Made by a program: the position numbers and the translations under genes. A model generated the notes under the pieces. It was not told the origin of the DNA. It saw only the letters and a list, made by a program, of their open reading frames with translations, and made no database searches. From the NCBI RefSeq assembly GCF_002752655.1, contig NZ_CP023737.1, forward strand, positions 992,001 through 1,056,000: a stretch of 64,000 nucleotides of DNA, in the 5' to 3' direction. This document shows positions 30,542 to 38,913 of the stretch, piece by piece (within the stretch, counting starts at the first letter, position 1; each line of letters opens with the position of its first letter). This stretch comes from Methylosinus trichosporium OB3b (GTDB taxonomy: Bacteria; Pseudomonadota; Alphaproteobacteria; Rhizobiales; Beijerinckiaceae).

Positions 30542-32677
30542 TCAGTTTAAGACCGAGCCTTCAACTTCGCTTACCACCGCCGCCTCCGTCAACACCGCCG
30601 GAAGCACCACCGGCTCGCGCGCGCCGGCGGGATAATAGGCATAGAAGGGCACGCCGTCCCGCTCGAAGCTGCGCAGGAAGGCGGTGATCTCGGGATCGTG
30701 ACTGGTCCAGTCGCCTTTCAGATAAGCGACGCCGCGGGTCGCGAAGGCCTCCTTCACCGCTGCGGTCGATAGCGCCATGCGCTCATTGACGAGGCAGGTG
30801 ATGCACCAGGCCGCGGTCAGATTGACGAACACCGGTCTGCCCTCGCGGCGCAGCGCCGCGAGGCGGGCGTTGGTGAAAGGCTCCGCGCCGGCGGCGGTCG
30901 CGGCTTCGGCGTGAGGCGCCTGCGCGCCGCCGAGCTGCGGCAGCAGCGCAACGAGTCCGACCGCGGCGGCGGCGGCGAGCCCACGGCTGAAGAGCCCGCG
31001 TCCCGCGCCCTGCTGCGCGATCCCATAGGTCCAGGCGCCGAACCCGACCAGCAGGCCGCCGGCAAGGCCGATGGCGACGCCGGCATCGCCCGCCTGCCGG
31101 CCCAGCACCCAGACGAGCCAAGCCGCCGAGGCGTACATGGGAAAGGCCATCGCCTGACGCAGCCGCAGCATCCAGACGCCGGGACGCGGCAACAGCCGCG
31201 CGAGGCGCGGCGCGACCGCGAGCAGCGCGAAGGGCGCCGCGAGGCCGAGCCCCATGGCGGCGAACAGTGCGAGGCACAACGGCGCCGGAAGGGTGAGCGC
31301 CACGCCGATCGCCGCGCCCATGAACGGCGCCGTGCAAGGAGTCGCAACGGTGACGGCGAGCACGCCGGTGAAGAAGCTGCCGACATGGCCCGGCTTCTCC
31401 GCGAGGCCCTGGCCCGCGCCGACGACGCCGAGGCCGATCTCATAGACGCCGGAGAGATTGAGCGCGATGGCCAGCAGCAGCCAGCTCATGGCGGCGACGA
31501 AAGTGGGCGACTGGAACTGAAAGCCCCAGCCGACCGCCCCGCCGGCGGCGCGCATGGCGAGCAGGACGCCGGCGAGCGACACGAAGGCGACGAGCACGCC
31601 GAATGTGTAGAAGGCGCCGGAGAGCCGCGCCTCGCGCAGATCGCCGCCCGAGAGTCGGGCGAGCGACGCCGCCTTGATGGCGAGCACCGGGAAGACGCAA
31701 GGCATCAGATTGAGGATCATGCCGCCGAGAAAGGCGAACAGCGCCGCCTGCCACAGCGGCAGGCTGTCGGAGGGCGCGGGCGTCGACGCAGCTGCGACGG
31801 GCGCGGGCTCCGTCTCCAGCCAGCGCGTCCTCCCCTCGCCGTCGACGATCGCGAGCACGCCGGCGCGGCTCGCGCGCGCGTCGAAATCCGGGGCCTTCTC
31901 GATCGCGAGACGCAGCCGCCCCTCCGCGATCTCGAGCCGCTGCGGCGCGGCATGGTCGATCACGCCGCCTTCCACCGGATAGAAGAAGGCCGATTTGATG
32001 CGATCGGCGGAGAGGCCGTCGCCCGAGGCGGCGAGGACGAGATCGGCCCCCTCTTCCGCGATCTCGATAATCCAGGGGCTCGGCGTCGGCGTGCGCGCGT
32101 CGGTCGCTGCGAAGGCCGCGGCGACGTCGCCGCCCACCGGCGCAGCAGTCGGGGCGACCGGAAGATCGAGCCGGAACGCGCCGGATTCGGGCACGCATTT
32201 CTTCTCGCAGACGAGCCATTCGGCATTGGCGCGGATGGAGAAGGTGTCGCCCGGCGCCGCCGTCCGCGGGACTGTCACCGTGACCGGCAGAACGACCTCG
32301 TTCTCATAGCCGAAATTGCGCACCGGCCCGACCGCGATGGCGTCCGGCCCGGGCCAGGCGATCGCGCTCGCCACGGCGCCCTCCGGCAGAGTGAGCGTCA
32401 GGGTCGGCGCCACGCCCGCGTCGCCGGGGTTTTTCCAATAGCTGTGCCAATGCGGCGCCAGCTTCTGCCGCAAGCCGATGCGAAAGCTCCGTCCCGGTGC
32501 GACGCTGTCGACATCGGCGACGAGCGTGACGGTCGCATAGGGACTCGCCTGCGCGAGGCTCTCGGCCGCGTGGCTCGCGCGCGGGAGCGCCGCTGCGAGA
32601 AGAACCGCGCCGAGAATGATCGCGAGCGCCCCCCGCATCCGCCGCCGCGAGAGGTCCCATGGGTGAAGATGTTTCAT
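30542..32677 (-). CDS. ScsB/DsbD-type thiol:disulfide interchange protein
   Basis: The 711-residue inner-membrane protein passes electrons from cytoplasmic thioredoxin to periplasmic thiol proteins. It has a signal peptide, an N-terminal periplasmic domain of the ScsB kind (HSYWKNPGDAG, WLVCEKKCVPESG near residue 156), an eight-segment membrane domain with redox cysteines (NLMPCVFPVLAIK and VATPCTAPFMGAA) and a C-terminal thioredoxin domain with TAAWCITCLVNE near residue 622. The start at 32677 has GAGGA eight bases upstream. It heads the operon with the CxCC propellers and the TlpA-cytochrome fusion, which are its likely reduction targets. ScsB proteins are tied to copper and oxidant tolerance in other bacteria. 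Confidence 0.92.
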   Translation of the reverse strand: MKHLHPWDLSRRRMRGALAIILGAVLLAAALPRASHAAESLAQASPYATVTLVADVDSVAPGRSFRIGLRQKLAPHWHSYWKNPGDAGVAPTLTLTLPEGAVASAIAWPGPDAIAVGPVRNFGYENEVVLPVTVTVPRTAAPGDTFSIRANAEWLVCEKKCVPESGAFRLDLPVAPTAAPVGGDVAAAFAATDARTPTPSPWIIEIAEEGADLVLAASGDGLSADRIKSAFFYPVEGGVIDHAAPQRLEIAEGRLRLAIEKAPDFDARASRAGVLAIVDGEGRTRWLETEPAPVAAASTPAPSDSLPLWQAALFAFLGGMILNLMPCVFPVLAIKAASLARLSGGDLREARLSGAFYTFGVLVAFVSLAGVLLAMRAAGGAVGWGFQFQSPTFVAAMSWLLLAIALNLSGVYEIGLGVVGAGQGLAEKPGHVGSFFTGVLAVTVATPCTAPFMGAAIGVALTLPAPLCLALFAAMGLGLAAPFALLAVAPRLARLLPRPGVWMLRLRQAMAFPMYASAAWLVWVLGRQAGDAGVAIGLAGGLLVGFGAWTYGIAQQGAGRGLFSRGLAAAAAVGLVALLPQLGGAQAPHAEAATAAGAEPFTNARLAALRREGRPVFVNLTAAWCITCLVNERMALSTAAVKEAFATRGVAYLKGDWTSHDPEITAFLRSFERDGVPFYAYYPAGAREPVVLPAVLTEAAVVSEVEGSVLN

Positions 32678-32763
32678 GCCATGTCCTCGAGAAGCGCCCG
32701 GTTCGCGATGGACCGACGATATCACGGGCGCCCGACGCGGCCTAGCGTGTCGCTTCAGTCCAA

Positions 32764-32831
32764 AGAGCGAGCCTCTAAGGCTCGCGGTCCAAACCCGGCC
32801 TCTGGACCGCGAGCCTTAGAGGCTCGCTCTT
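32764..32831. repeat. Family A palindromic repeat, two-armed variant
   Basis: Arms read GCGAGCCTCTAAGGCTCGC and its inverse, so CTGAA is replaced by CTCTAA on both arms. The paired change shows that base pairing is kept. It lies between two divergent genes. Confidence 0.85.
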
Positions 32832-32932
32832 CGGCGCCACTCGGCGCCGTTCCCTGGCCCAACGCGGCGATGCTATCCTTCGCGCAACGGCTGCGCGGCG
32901 ATTCGGCGGCCGGTTGGGATCGACGAGCGGCG

Positions 32933-34759
32933 ATGGATGAAGCGGCGGCGAGCGGACCTTCTCTCACGCGGCGCAAGCGCCAGGGGATCGTCTACACTCC
33001 GGAGCCGATCGCGCGCTTCCTCGCCGAACGCACCATCGCCGTCTCGCTCGACGAGATGAGCGACGCGCTCGCGGCGGCGCATCGCGGGCGCGAGACAGCG
33101 GCGTTCTGGCGCGAATGGCTGGCGGCGCTGCGCTCCTTCTCCATCGTCGATCCCGGCTGCGGCGAAGGCGCGCTGCTCCTCGCCGCCGCGCAGGAAATGG
33201 CGCGGCGCTATCGTGACGCCGCCGAGCATTTGCGCAAGCTCGGCGTCGACGTCGATCTCGATCCGGCGCGCGAGGCGATCTCGCACAATCTCTTCGGCGT
33301 CGACATCGACCCGCTGGCGGCGGCGCGCGCCCGCCGCGCGCTGGCGCGGCTCGCGCCGTCGCCGGAGGCGGCGCTGCGTCTCGAGGAGACGATCCGCGCC
33401 GGCGACAGCCTCGTCGACGACCCCTCTGCGAGCGCCGGCGCCTTCGATTGGCGCGCGGCCTTTCCGCAGGCGGCGCGCGGCTTCGACATCGTGATCGGCA
33501 ATCCGCCCTATGTGCGGATGGAATATTTGAAGCCGCTGAAACCCTGGCTGGCGCAGCGCTATCACGTCGCCGCCGAGCGCGCCGATCTTTACGCCTATTT
33601 CTTCGAGAAGGGGCTTTCTCTGCTGAGAGAGGGCGGCCGCCTCGGCTACATCTCTTCGTCGACCTTCTTTCGCACCGGCGCCGGCGCGAGGCTACGCGGC
33701 TTGCTCGCGCGGAGCGGCGCCGTCGAATGCGTCGTCGATTTCGGCGATCTTCCCGTCTTCGACGATGTCGTCGCCTATCCGGCGATCGTCACGCTGCGCA
33801 AAGGCGCGGCGACGCAGGGCGATCTCTCTTTTCTGCGCCTCGACGCGGCGCCGCCGGATCTCTGCGCGACCTTTCGCGAGACGGCCCGGCCGATGCCGCG
33901 GGCGCGGCTCGGCGCCGGCTTCTGGCGTTTCGAGGAGGAGGCGCTGGCGCGGCTGCGCGACAAGATCGCCACGGGCCGCCGCACGCTGGCCGAGGTCCAT
34001 GGCGCGCCGCTGTGGGGCGTGAAGACGGGACTCAACGAGGCGTTCGTCATCGACGCCGCGACGCGCGCGCGCCTTCTCGCCGCTGATCCGCAAAGCGCGG
34101 AGATCGTGACGCCCTATCGGCGTGGCGCGCATATCCGCCGCTGGCGCGTCGCCGCGCCGCGGCTCTGGCTGCTCGATCTGCCCAAGGGCGGCGGCCTCGA
34201 CATCGACCGCTTCCCCGCCGTCGCGGCGCATCTCGCGCCGTTTCGCGCGCGGCTCGAGGCGCGAGCGACGCGCCAGGCCTGGTTCGAGCTGCAGCAGCCG
34301 CAGCGCGCCTATCGCGCCGCCTTCGCCGGGCCGAAGGTCGTCTTCCCCGATATTTCACAAGGGCCGAAATTCGCGCTCGATGAAAGCGGAACGCTGATCG
34401 ACGCCACCGCCTTCGCCCTGCCCTGCGCCGATCTCGCGCTGCTGGCGCTGCTCAACTCGCGGCTCATCTGGTTCTTCCTGCATTCGGTGTCGAATCCGCT
34501 GCGCGGCGGCAAATGGCGCCTGCGGCTGAAGGCGCAATATGTCGGGCTCGTGCCGGTCCCGGCGCTCGCTCCGCCGATGCGCGAAAGGCTGGCGGCGGCG
34601 GCGCGCGCCAATCACGAGGCCGCGCTCGCGCCGGACGGCGCCGGCTCGAGCGCGGTCGACGCGACAGAACGCGAGATCGACGCTATCGTCTATGCGCTGT
34701 TCGACCTCTCCGCCGCGGAGATCGCCGCGGTCGAAACCTCGCTCGCCGGGCAATATTGA
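32933..34759 (+). CDS. Orphan adenine-type DNA methyltransferase (Eco57I/TaqI-like)
   Basis: The 608-residue protein has an N-terminal helical part with RKRQGIVYTPEPIARFLAE, a SAM-binding motif DPGCGEGALLLAAAQEM near residue 73, a second motif FGVDIDPLAAARARRAL, and the catalytic NPPY in DIVIGNPPYVRMEY near residue 191. The C-terminal half has the TaqI/Eco57I target-recognition form (WGVKTGLNEAFVID, ISQGPKFALDE, NSRLIWFFLHSVSNPLRGG). This is the layout of N6-adenine methylases of type IIG or BREX/DISARM-like systems, but no nuclease domain or neighbouring restriction gene is present. An in-frame ATG at 32870 would add 21 residues. A terminator follows. Confidence 0.88.
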   Translation: MDEAAASGPSLTRRKRQGIVYTPEPIARFLAERTIAVSLDEMSDALAAAHRGRETAAFWREWLAALRSFSIVDPGCGEGALLLAAAQEMARRYRDAAEHLRKLGVDVDLDPAREAISHNLFGVDIDPLAAARARRALARLAPSPEAALRLEETIRAGDSLVDDPSASAGAFDWRAAFPQAARGFDIVIGNPPYVRMEYLKPLKPWLAQRYHVAAERADLYAYFFEKGLSLLREGGRLGYISSSTFFRTGAGARLRGLLARSGAVECVVDFGDLPVFDDVVAYPAIVTLRKGAATQGDLSFLRLDAAPPDLCATFRETARPMPRARLGAGFWRFEEEALARLRDKIATGRRTLAEVHGAPLWGVKTGLNEAFVIDAATRARLLAADPQSAEIVTPYRRGAHIRRWRVAAPRLWLLDLPKGGGLDIDRFPAVAAHLAPFRARLEARATRQAWFELQQPQRAYRAAFAGPKVVFPDISQGPKFALDESGTLIDATAFALPCADLALLALLNSRLIWFFLHSVSNPLRGGKWRLRLKAQYVGLVPVPALAPPMRERLAAAARANHEAALAPDGAGSSAVDATEREIDAIVYALFDLSAAEIAAVETSLAGQY

Positions 34760-34884
34760 AGCGTGGAGGCGGCGCAACTGTTTCATTCGCCGACTCTCGA
34801 CGCGCGTCTCGCGCAAAGCGGGAGATGGGCGGCCGGCGCCGCTGGCTTGGCGACGAGCGATTCGGACGAGGGCGACGGCGCCTG

Positions 34885-34930
34885 CCCTCTTTTCCCCGCA
34901 AGCCTGCGGGAAAAGGGAGCGCCCTTTTTT
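34885..34930 (+). terminator. Rho-independent terminator after the methyltransferase
   Basis: TTTTCCCCGCA and TGCGGGAAAA form a stem around AGCC, and GGGAGCGCCCTTTTTT gives a second short hairpin ending in six T. It lies 130 bases after the stop codon. Confidence 0.7.
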
Positions 34931-34935
34931 ACGAT

Positions 34936-34975
34936 CCCTCCTCGCAATGTGCGCCAGCGCACATTGCGAGGAGGG
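34936..34975. repeat. Perfect 19-bp inverted repeat
   Basis: CCCTCCTCGCAATGTGCGC and its exact complement face each other across two bases. The outer part CTCGCAATG is shared with the family B repeat. It could cruciform or act as a bidirectional terminator. Confidence 0.85.
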
Positions 34976-35036
34976 CGGCCGGAGTAGTGAGAGAGCTAGT
35001 CCAACGCTTCGCTATTTTTAAAAGAGGAACACGCCC

Positions 35037-35609
35037 ATGATCCGCTTGCACGCGCTCATCCTGCCCATCGCCGCCGTGACGATCTCTTTCGCCGCCGCCC
35101 CCGCTCTCGCGGGAGGGACGAGCGAGCAACGCTCGGCCTGCATGAGCGACGCCTTCAAATTCTGCTCCGGCGACATTCCGGACGAAACCGCGATCGAATC
35201 CTGCCTGCGCCGCAACAGCCGCAGCCTGTCGTCGGCCTGCCAAATGGTGATGGGCGTTCCCGCGCCCGGCGAGGCGACGACGCGCCGCGCCAGCCGCTCG
35301 ATCACGCCGCCCGCCTATGCGCAGCCGGCCGAAGCGCCCGACGCGCTCCCCGCCGCCGTCGCCTCGGCCGCCGACCCGACTGTCGCGGACGACGAGCGGC
35401 CCACACGCCGGCGCCATTATTCGCGTCATCATCGTCGTCATGTCGCCTATGCGCAGCACCGCCGCCATCATCGCCATCACGGCTCCGGCTCGGGCTTCGG
35501 CGGCCTCGGCGAGCTCGCGAGCATGGCCGGGCCGGCGATGGCCTTCATGCCGATGGTCACCAAGATGTTCGAGGACAACGGCCCGAGCTTCGGCGACGAC
35601 GACGATTGA
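35037..35609 (+). CDS. Secreted Cys-rich-repeat protein with His-rich tail
   Basis: The 190-residue protein has a Sec signal peptide (ending PALA), then one cysteine-rich repeat: CMSDAFKFCSGDIPDE...IESCLRRN...LSSACQMVM, with four cysteines spaced as in GLG1-type repeats found in rhizobial secreted proteins. The second half holds a histidine/arginine-rich segment (RHHRRHVAYAQHRRHHRHHG) and an acidic end (DDDD). The His cluster suggests metal or polyanion binding. AGAGGA precedes the ATG. It is a single-gene unit facing a hairpin and the efflux operon. Confidence 0.8.
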   Translation: MIRLHALILPIAAVTISFAAAPALAGGTSEQRSACMSDAFKFCSGDIPDETAIESCLRRNSRSLSSACQMVMGVPAPGEATTRRASRSITPPAYAQPAEAPDALPAAVASAADPTVADDERPTRRRHYSRHHRRHVAYAQHRRHHRHHGSGSGFGGLGELASMAGPAMAFMPMVTKMFEDNGPSFGDDDD

Positions 35610-35644
35610 TCGAGCGCCCGCGCGTAGCGCCGCGAGGCGGAAGG

Positions 35645-35679
35645 TGACCATCTCGGCCCGGGCCGGGCCGAGATGGTCA
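35645..35679. terminator. 16-bp hairpin between convergent genes
   Basis: TGACCATCTCGGCCCG and its exact complement flank a three-base loop. It lies between the Cys/His-rich gene (+) and the efflux operon (-), and its outermost TCA supplies the stop codon of the truncated TetR frame. No T tract is visible, so a bidirectional terminator is only likely. Confidence 0.65.
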
Positions 35680-35790
35680 TTCGACCGTGAGCCGCGGAAT
35701 GTCGGCGGCAGTGGTCTTTTGAAAGCCGATCTCGTGGAGCAGGCGCTCGGTCGTCGCGACGATACGCGCGCGCGTTTCCGTCTCGCTCAT
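35677..35790 (-). pseudogene. TetR-family regulator remnant, N-terminus only
   Basis: The 37-codon frame encodes MSETETRARIVATTERLLHE then IGFQKTTAADIPRLTVE and stops. The first thirty residues match the start of the HTH of TetR repressors that usually control RND efflux operons (the normal continuation would complete the recognition helix). The rest of the HTH and the ligand domain are absent; the stop lies in a palindrome. The ATG overlaps the RND pump stop (ATGA), so the gene was once the operon's third member. I infer loss of the regulator by deletion. Confidence 0.75.
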
Positions 35791-38700
35791 TGCGCCGCTC
35801 TGCCGATGAGATGACCGATGCGGGCGCGCGCGGTCGAGGCCGGCGTCTCGCCGAGGCGCAGATCGAGCCGGCGCCGGAACCACAACGCATAGAGCGCCGG
35901 CAAGAAGAGAACGGTCAGGAAGGTCGCGACGAACAGGCCGCCCATGATGGTGAGCGCCATCGGCCCCCAGAAAGAGGAGCGCGACAGCGGAATCATCGCG
36001 AGGATGGCGGCGAGCGCGGTGAGCGCCACCGGGCGCGCGCGCCGCACCGTCGCGCCGATGATGGCCTCGCGATAAAGGGCGCCATGCTCGAGATCCTGGC
36101 GCACCTGATCGACGAGAATGATCGAGTTGCGCATGTCCATGCCGGAGAGCGCGATGAGCCCGAGCAGAGCGACAAAGCCGAAAGGCGCCCCGGCGAGATT
36201 GAGCGCCAGCGAGGCGCCGATGAGCCCGAGCGGCGCGCTCATCATCACGAGGCCGAGGCGCATGAAATCCTGCAGCTGCACGATGACGATGACCAGCATG
36301 ACGAGGATCATCACCGGAAAGACGGCGAGGATGGAGGCGTTGGCCTTGCTCGATTCCTCGATCGCCCCGCCCATCTCGATCCGATAGCCCGCGGGCAGCG
36401 AGGCGCGCAGCTCGGCGAGGCGCGGCCAGATGCGGCTCGTCACATCGGGCGCCTGCACGCCGTCGCGCACATCGGCGCGCACGGTGATGAGCATGTCGCG
36501 ATTGCGCCGCCAGAAGATGGGCTCCTCCTGCTCGTAGGAAATATGCGCGATCTGCGCGACGGGAACGCCGGCGCCCTCGCGCGAGAAGATCACCATATCG
36601 GCGAGCCGTCCGAGATCGCCGCGCTCCTCCGCCTTCGCCCGGGCGACGACGTCGACGCGGTCGATCCCGTCGCGCAGGCTGGTGACGGTGACGCCGGAGA
36701 TCAACATCTGCAGGCGCGTCGCCACCTCCTGCGGCGTCAGCCCCATCTGCCGCGCGCGGTCCTGATCGACGACGAGGCGCACCGAAGGCGCGCGCTCGTT
36801 CCATTGCAGATGCGGCTCGACGACGGCCGCGTCCGCGCGCATGACGTCGCGGACCCGATAGGCGATGGCGCGAACCTCGGCGGGATCGCGGCCGATGACG
36901 CGGAACTGCACCGGAAAGCCGACGGGCGGACCGAAGTTGAAGCGATCCACGCGCGTGCGCGCCTGCGACACGGCGCCCGCGGCCAGCGCGGCGTCGAGCC
37001 GCCGCTTGACGCGCTCGCGCGCCGCGACGTCCTTGGCGACGATGACGATCTCCGCATAGGCGTCATTGGGCAGAGCCGGATTGAGGCCGAGCCAGAAGCG
37101 CGGCGGGCCCTGGCCGATGTAGGTGGTGAACGCGGCCGCGTCGGCGTCGCCCTTCAGCAGCGCCTCGGCCTCCTGCGCCGCGGCGCTAGTCGTGAAGATC
37201 GACGAGCCCTCGGGCAGGCGCAGCTGGAAGAACAGCTCGGGCCGCTCGGAAATGGGGAAGAACTGCTTTTGCACATGGACGAAGCCGAGCCCGGCCAGAA
37301 CCAGCACGGCGGCCGTGCCGGCGACGACGAGGAGGCGATTGTCGACGCTCCAGGTGATGAGGCGGCGCAGCGTGCGATAGAGCGGCGTCTCGTAGATCGC
37401 CTCCGGATCGTGATGCGCGGCGCGGCGCATCTCGGGCAGGAGCTTCACGCCGAGATAAGGCGTGAAGATCACCGCGACGAACCAGGAGGCGACGAGCGCG
37501 ACGCCGAGCACTGCGAACAGCGAGCCCGTATATTCGCCGGTCGAGGAGGCGGCAAAGCCGACCGGCATGAAGCCCGCCGCCGTGACCAGAGTGCCGGTCA
37601 GCATCGGAAAGGCGGTCGAACTCCAGGCGAAGGTGGCGGCGGCGACGCGGTCATGGCCCTGCTCTATCTTCACCGTCATCATCTCGACGGCGATGATGGC
37701 GTCGTCGACGAGCAAGCCGAGCGCGATGATGAGCGCGCCGAGCGAGATGCGCTGGAGATCGATCCCCGTCGCATGCATGAAGACGAAGACGATGGCGAGC
37801 ACCAGCGGCACGGATAGCGCGACGATGATTCCGGTGCGAAAGCCGAGCGAGACGAAGCTGACGATCAGCACGATGCCGAGCGCCTCGACAAAGGAGCGGG
37901 TGAACTCGCCGACCGCCGCGGCGACCACCTGCGGCTGATCGGCGATCTGCTCGATGTCGATGCCGACCGGCGTCTCCGCGCGCGCCGCTTCGAGCGTCGC
38001 GGCGATCTCCCGGCCGAAGCTCAGCACATTGCCGCCCTTCGCCATCACGGCGCCGAGAACGATGGCCGGCGCGCCCTTGTGCCGCACCAAGAGGCTCGGC
38101 GGATCTTCGAAGCCCGGGACCACATCGGCGACATCGCCGAGGCGGAACACGCGGCCATTGGCCTCGACCGGCGTCGCCGCTATCGCCTCCACGCCCGAAA
38201 GCGCGCCGGTGACGCGCACCGGCACGCGCGTCGTCGTCTCGAACACGCCGGCGGCGCTCACCGCATTCTGCTTGGCGAGCGAGTCGAACAGAGCCTGCGG
38301 CGCGACGCCGAGATTGGCGAGCTTGGCCTCGCTGAGCTCGACGAAGATCTTGCGGTCCTGCGTTCCATACACGTCGACCTTCACGACGTCCGGCGTTGCG
38401 AGCAGGCGCTGGCGGAACATTTCGACGATGCGGTCGAGCTGGTGATAATCGGCGCCCTCGCCGCTGACGGCGAACAGAACCGAATCGACGTCGCCATATT
38501 CGTCGTTCACATTGGGCCCGATCACGCCGCGCGGCAGCTCGCCGCGAATGTCGCCGAGCTTCTTGCGCAGCTGGTAGAAGAGATAAGGCGCCTGCGCCGG
38601 CGGGGCGGTGTCCTTGAAGGTCACCTGCATCATGACGACGCCGGGCTTGGAATAGGTCTCGATCTTCTCGAGAAAGGGTAGCTCCTGCAGCTTCTTCTCG

Positions 38701-38909
38701 AGCAGGTCCGAAACCTGATCGCGCATCTCCGTCGCATCGGCGCCCGGCCATAGCGTCGTGACATTGGCGACCTTGATGGTGAAGGACGGGTCCTCGGCGC
38801 GCCCGAGCCGCAGATAGCAGTAGAGCCCGGCGACGGCGATGGCGAGCATCATCGCGAGGGTGAGCGTCTGGCGGCGAACCGCGGCGGCGGAGAGATTGAA
38901 GCTCATCAC
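35787..38909 (-). CDS. RND efflux pump permease (HAE1/AcrB-like)
   Basis: The 1040-residue inner-membrane protein exports small molecules with proton motive force. It has twelve predicted membrane segments and two large periplasmic loops. Characteristic stretches are LYCYLRLGRAEDPSFTIK near the N-terminus, the segment with LGLLVDDAIIAVEMM (proton-relay Asp pair region, DD) and LIALSGMDMRNSIILVDQ in the second half. The closest type is the GRAEDP subgroup of multidrug pumps paired with a single-lipoprotein adaptor. It starts five bases from the adaptor gene end. No outer membrane channel gene is adjacent. Confidence 0.93.
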   Translation of the reverse strand: MMSFNLSAAAVRRQTLTLAMMLAIAVAGLYCYLRLGRAEDPSFTIKVANVTTLWPGADATEMRDQVSDLLEKKLQELPFLEKIETYSKPGVVMMQVTFKDTAPPAQAPYLFYQLRKKLGDIRGELPRGVIGPNVNDEYGDVDSVLFAVSGEGADYHQLDRIVEMFRQRLLATPDVVKVDVYGTQDRKIFVELSEAKLANLGVAPQALFDSLAKQNAVSAAGVFETTTRVPVRVTGALSGVEAIAATPVEANGRVFRLGDVADVVPGFEDPPSLLVRHKGAPAIVLGAVMAKGGNVLSFGREIAATLEAARAETPVGIDIEQIADQPQVVAAAVGEFTRSFVEALGIVLIVSFVSLGFRTGIIVALSVPLVLAIVFVFMHATGIDLQRISLGALIIALGLLVDDAIIAVEMMTVKIEQGHDRVAAATFAWSSTAFPMLTGTLVTAAGFMPVGFAASSTGEYTGSLFAVLGVALVASWFVAVIFTPYLGVKLLPEMRRAAHHDPEAIYETPLYRTLRRLITWSVDNRLLVVAGTAAVLVLAGLGFVHVQKQFFPISERPELFFQLRLPEGSSIFTTSAAAQEAEALLKGDADAAAFTTYIGQGPPRFWLGLNPALPNDAYAEIVIVAKDVAARERVKRRLDAALAAGAVSQARTRVDRFNFGPPVGFPVQFRVIGRDPAEVRAIAYRVRDVMRADAAVVEPHLQWNERAPSVRLVVDQDRARQMGLTPQEVATRLQMLISGVTVTSLRDGIDRVDVVARAKAEERGDLGRLADMVIFSREGAGVPVAQIAHISYEQEEPIFWRRNRDMLITVRADVRDGVQAPDVTSRIWPRLAELRASLPAGYRIEMGGAIEESSKANASILAVFPVMILVMLVIVIVQLQDFMRLGLVMMSAPLGLIGASLALNLAGAPFGFVALLGLIALSGMDMRNSIILVDQVRQDLEHGALYREAIIGATVRRARPVALTALAAILAMIPLSRSSFWGPMALTIMGGLFVATFLTVLFLPALYALWFRRRLDLRLGETPASTARARIGHLIGRAAQ

Positions 38910-38913
38910 CGCC

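Noticed and set aside
30911..32932. Longer N-terminus for the DNA methyltransferase
   Set aside because: It is antisense to the ScsB gene and crosses a family A repeat; the methylase motif begins after 32933.
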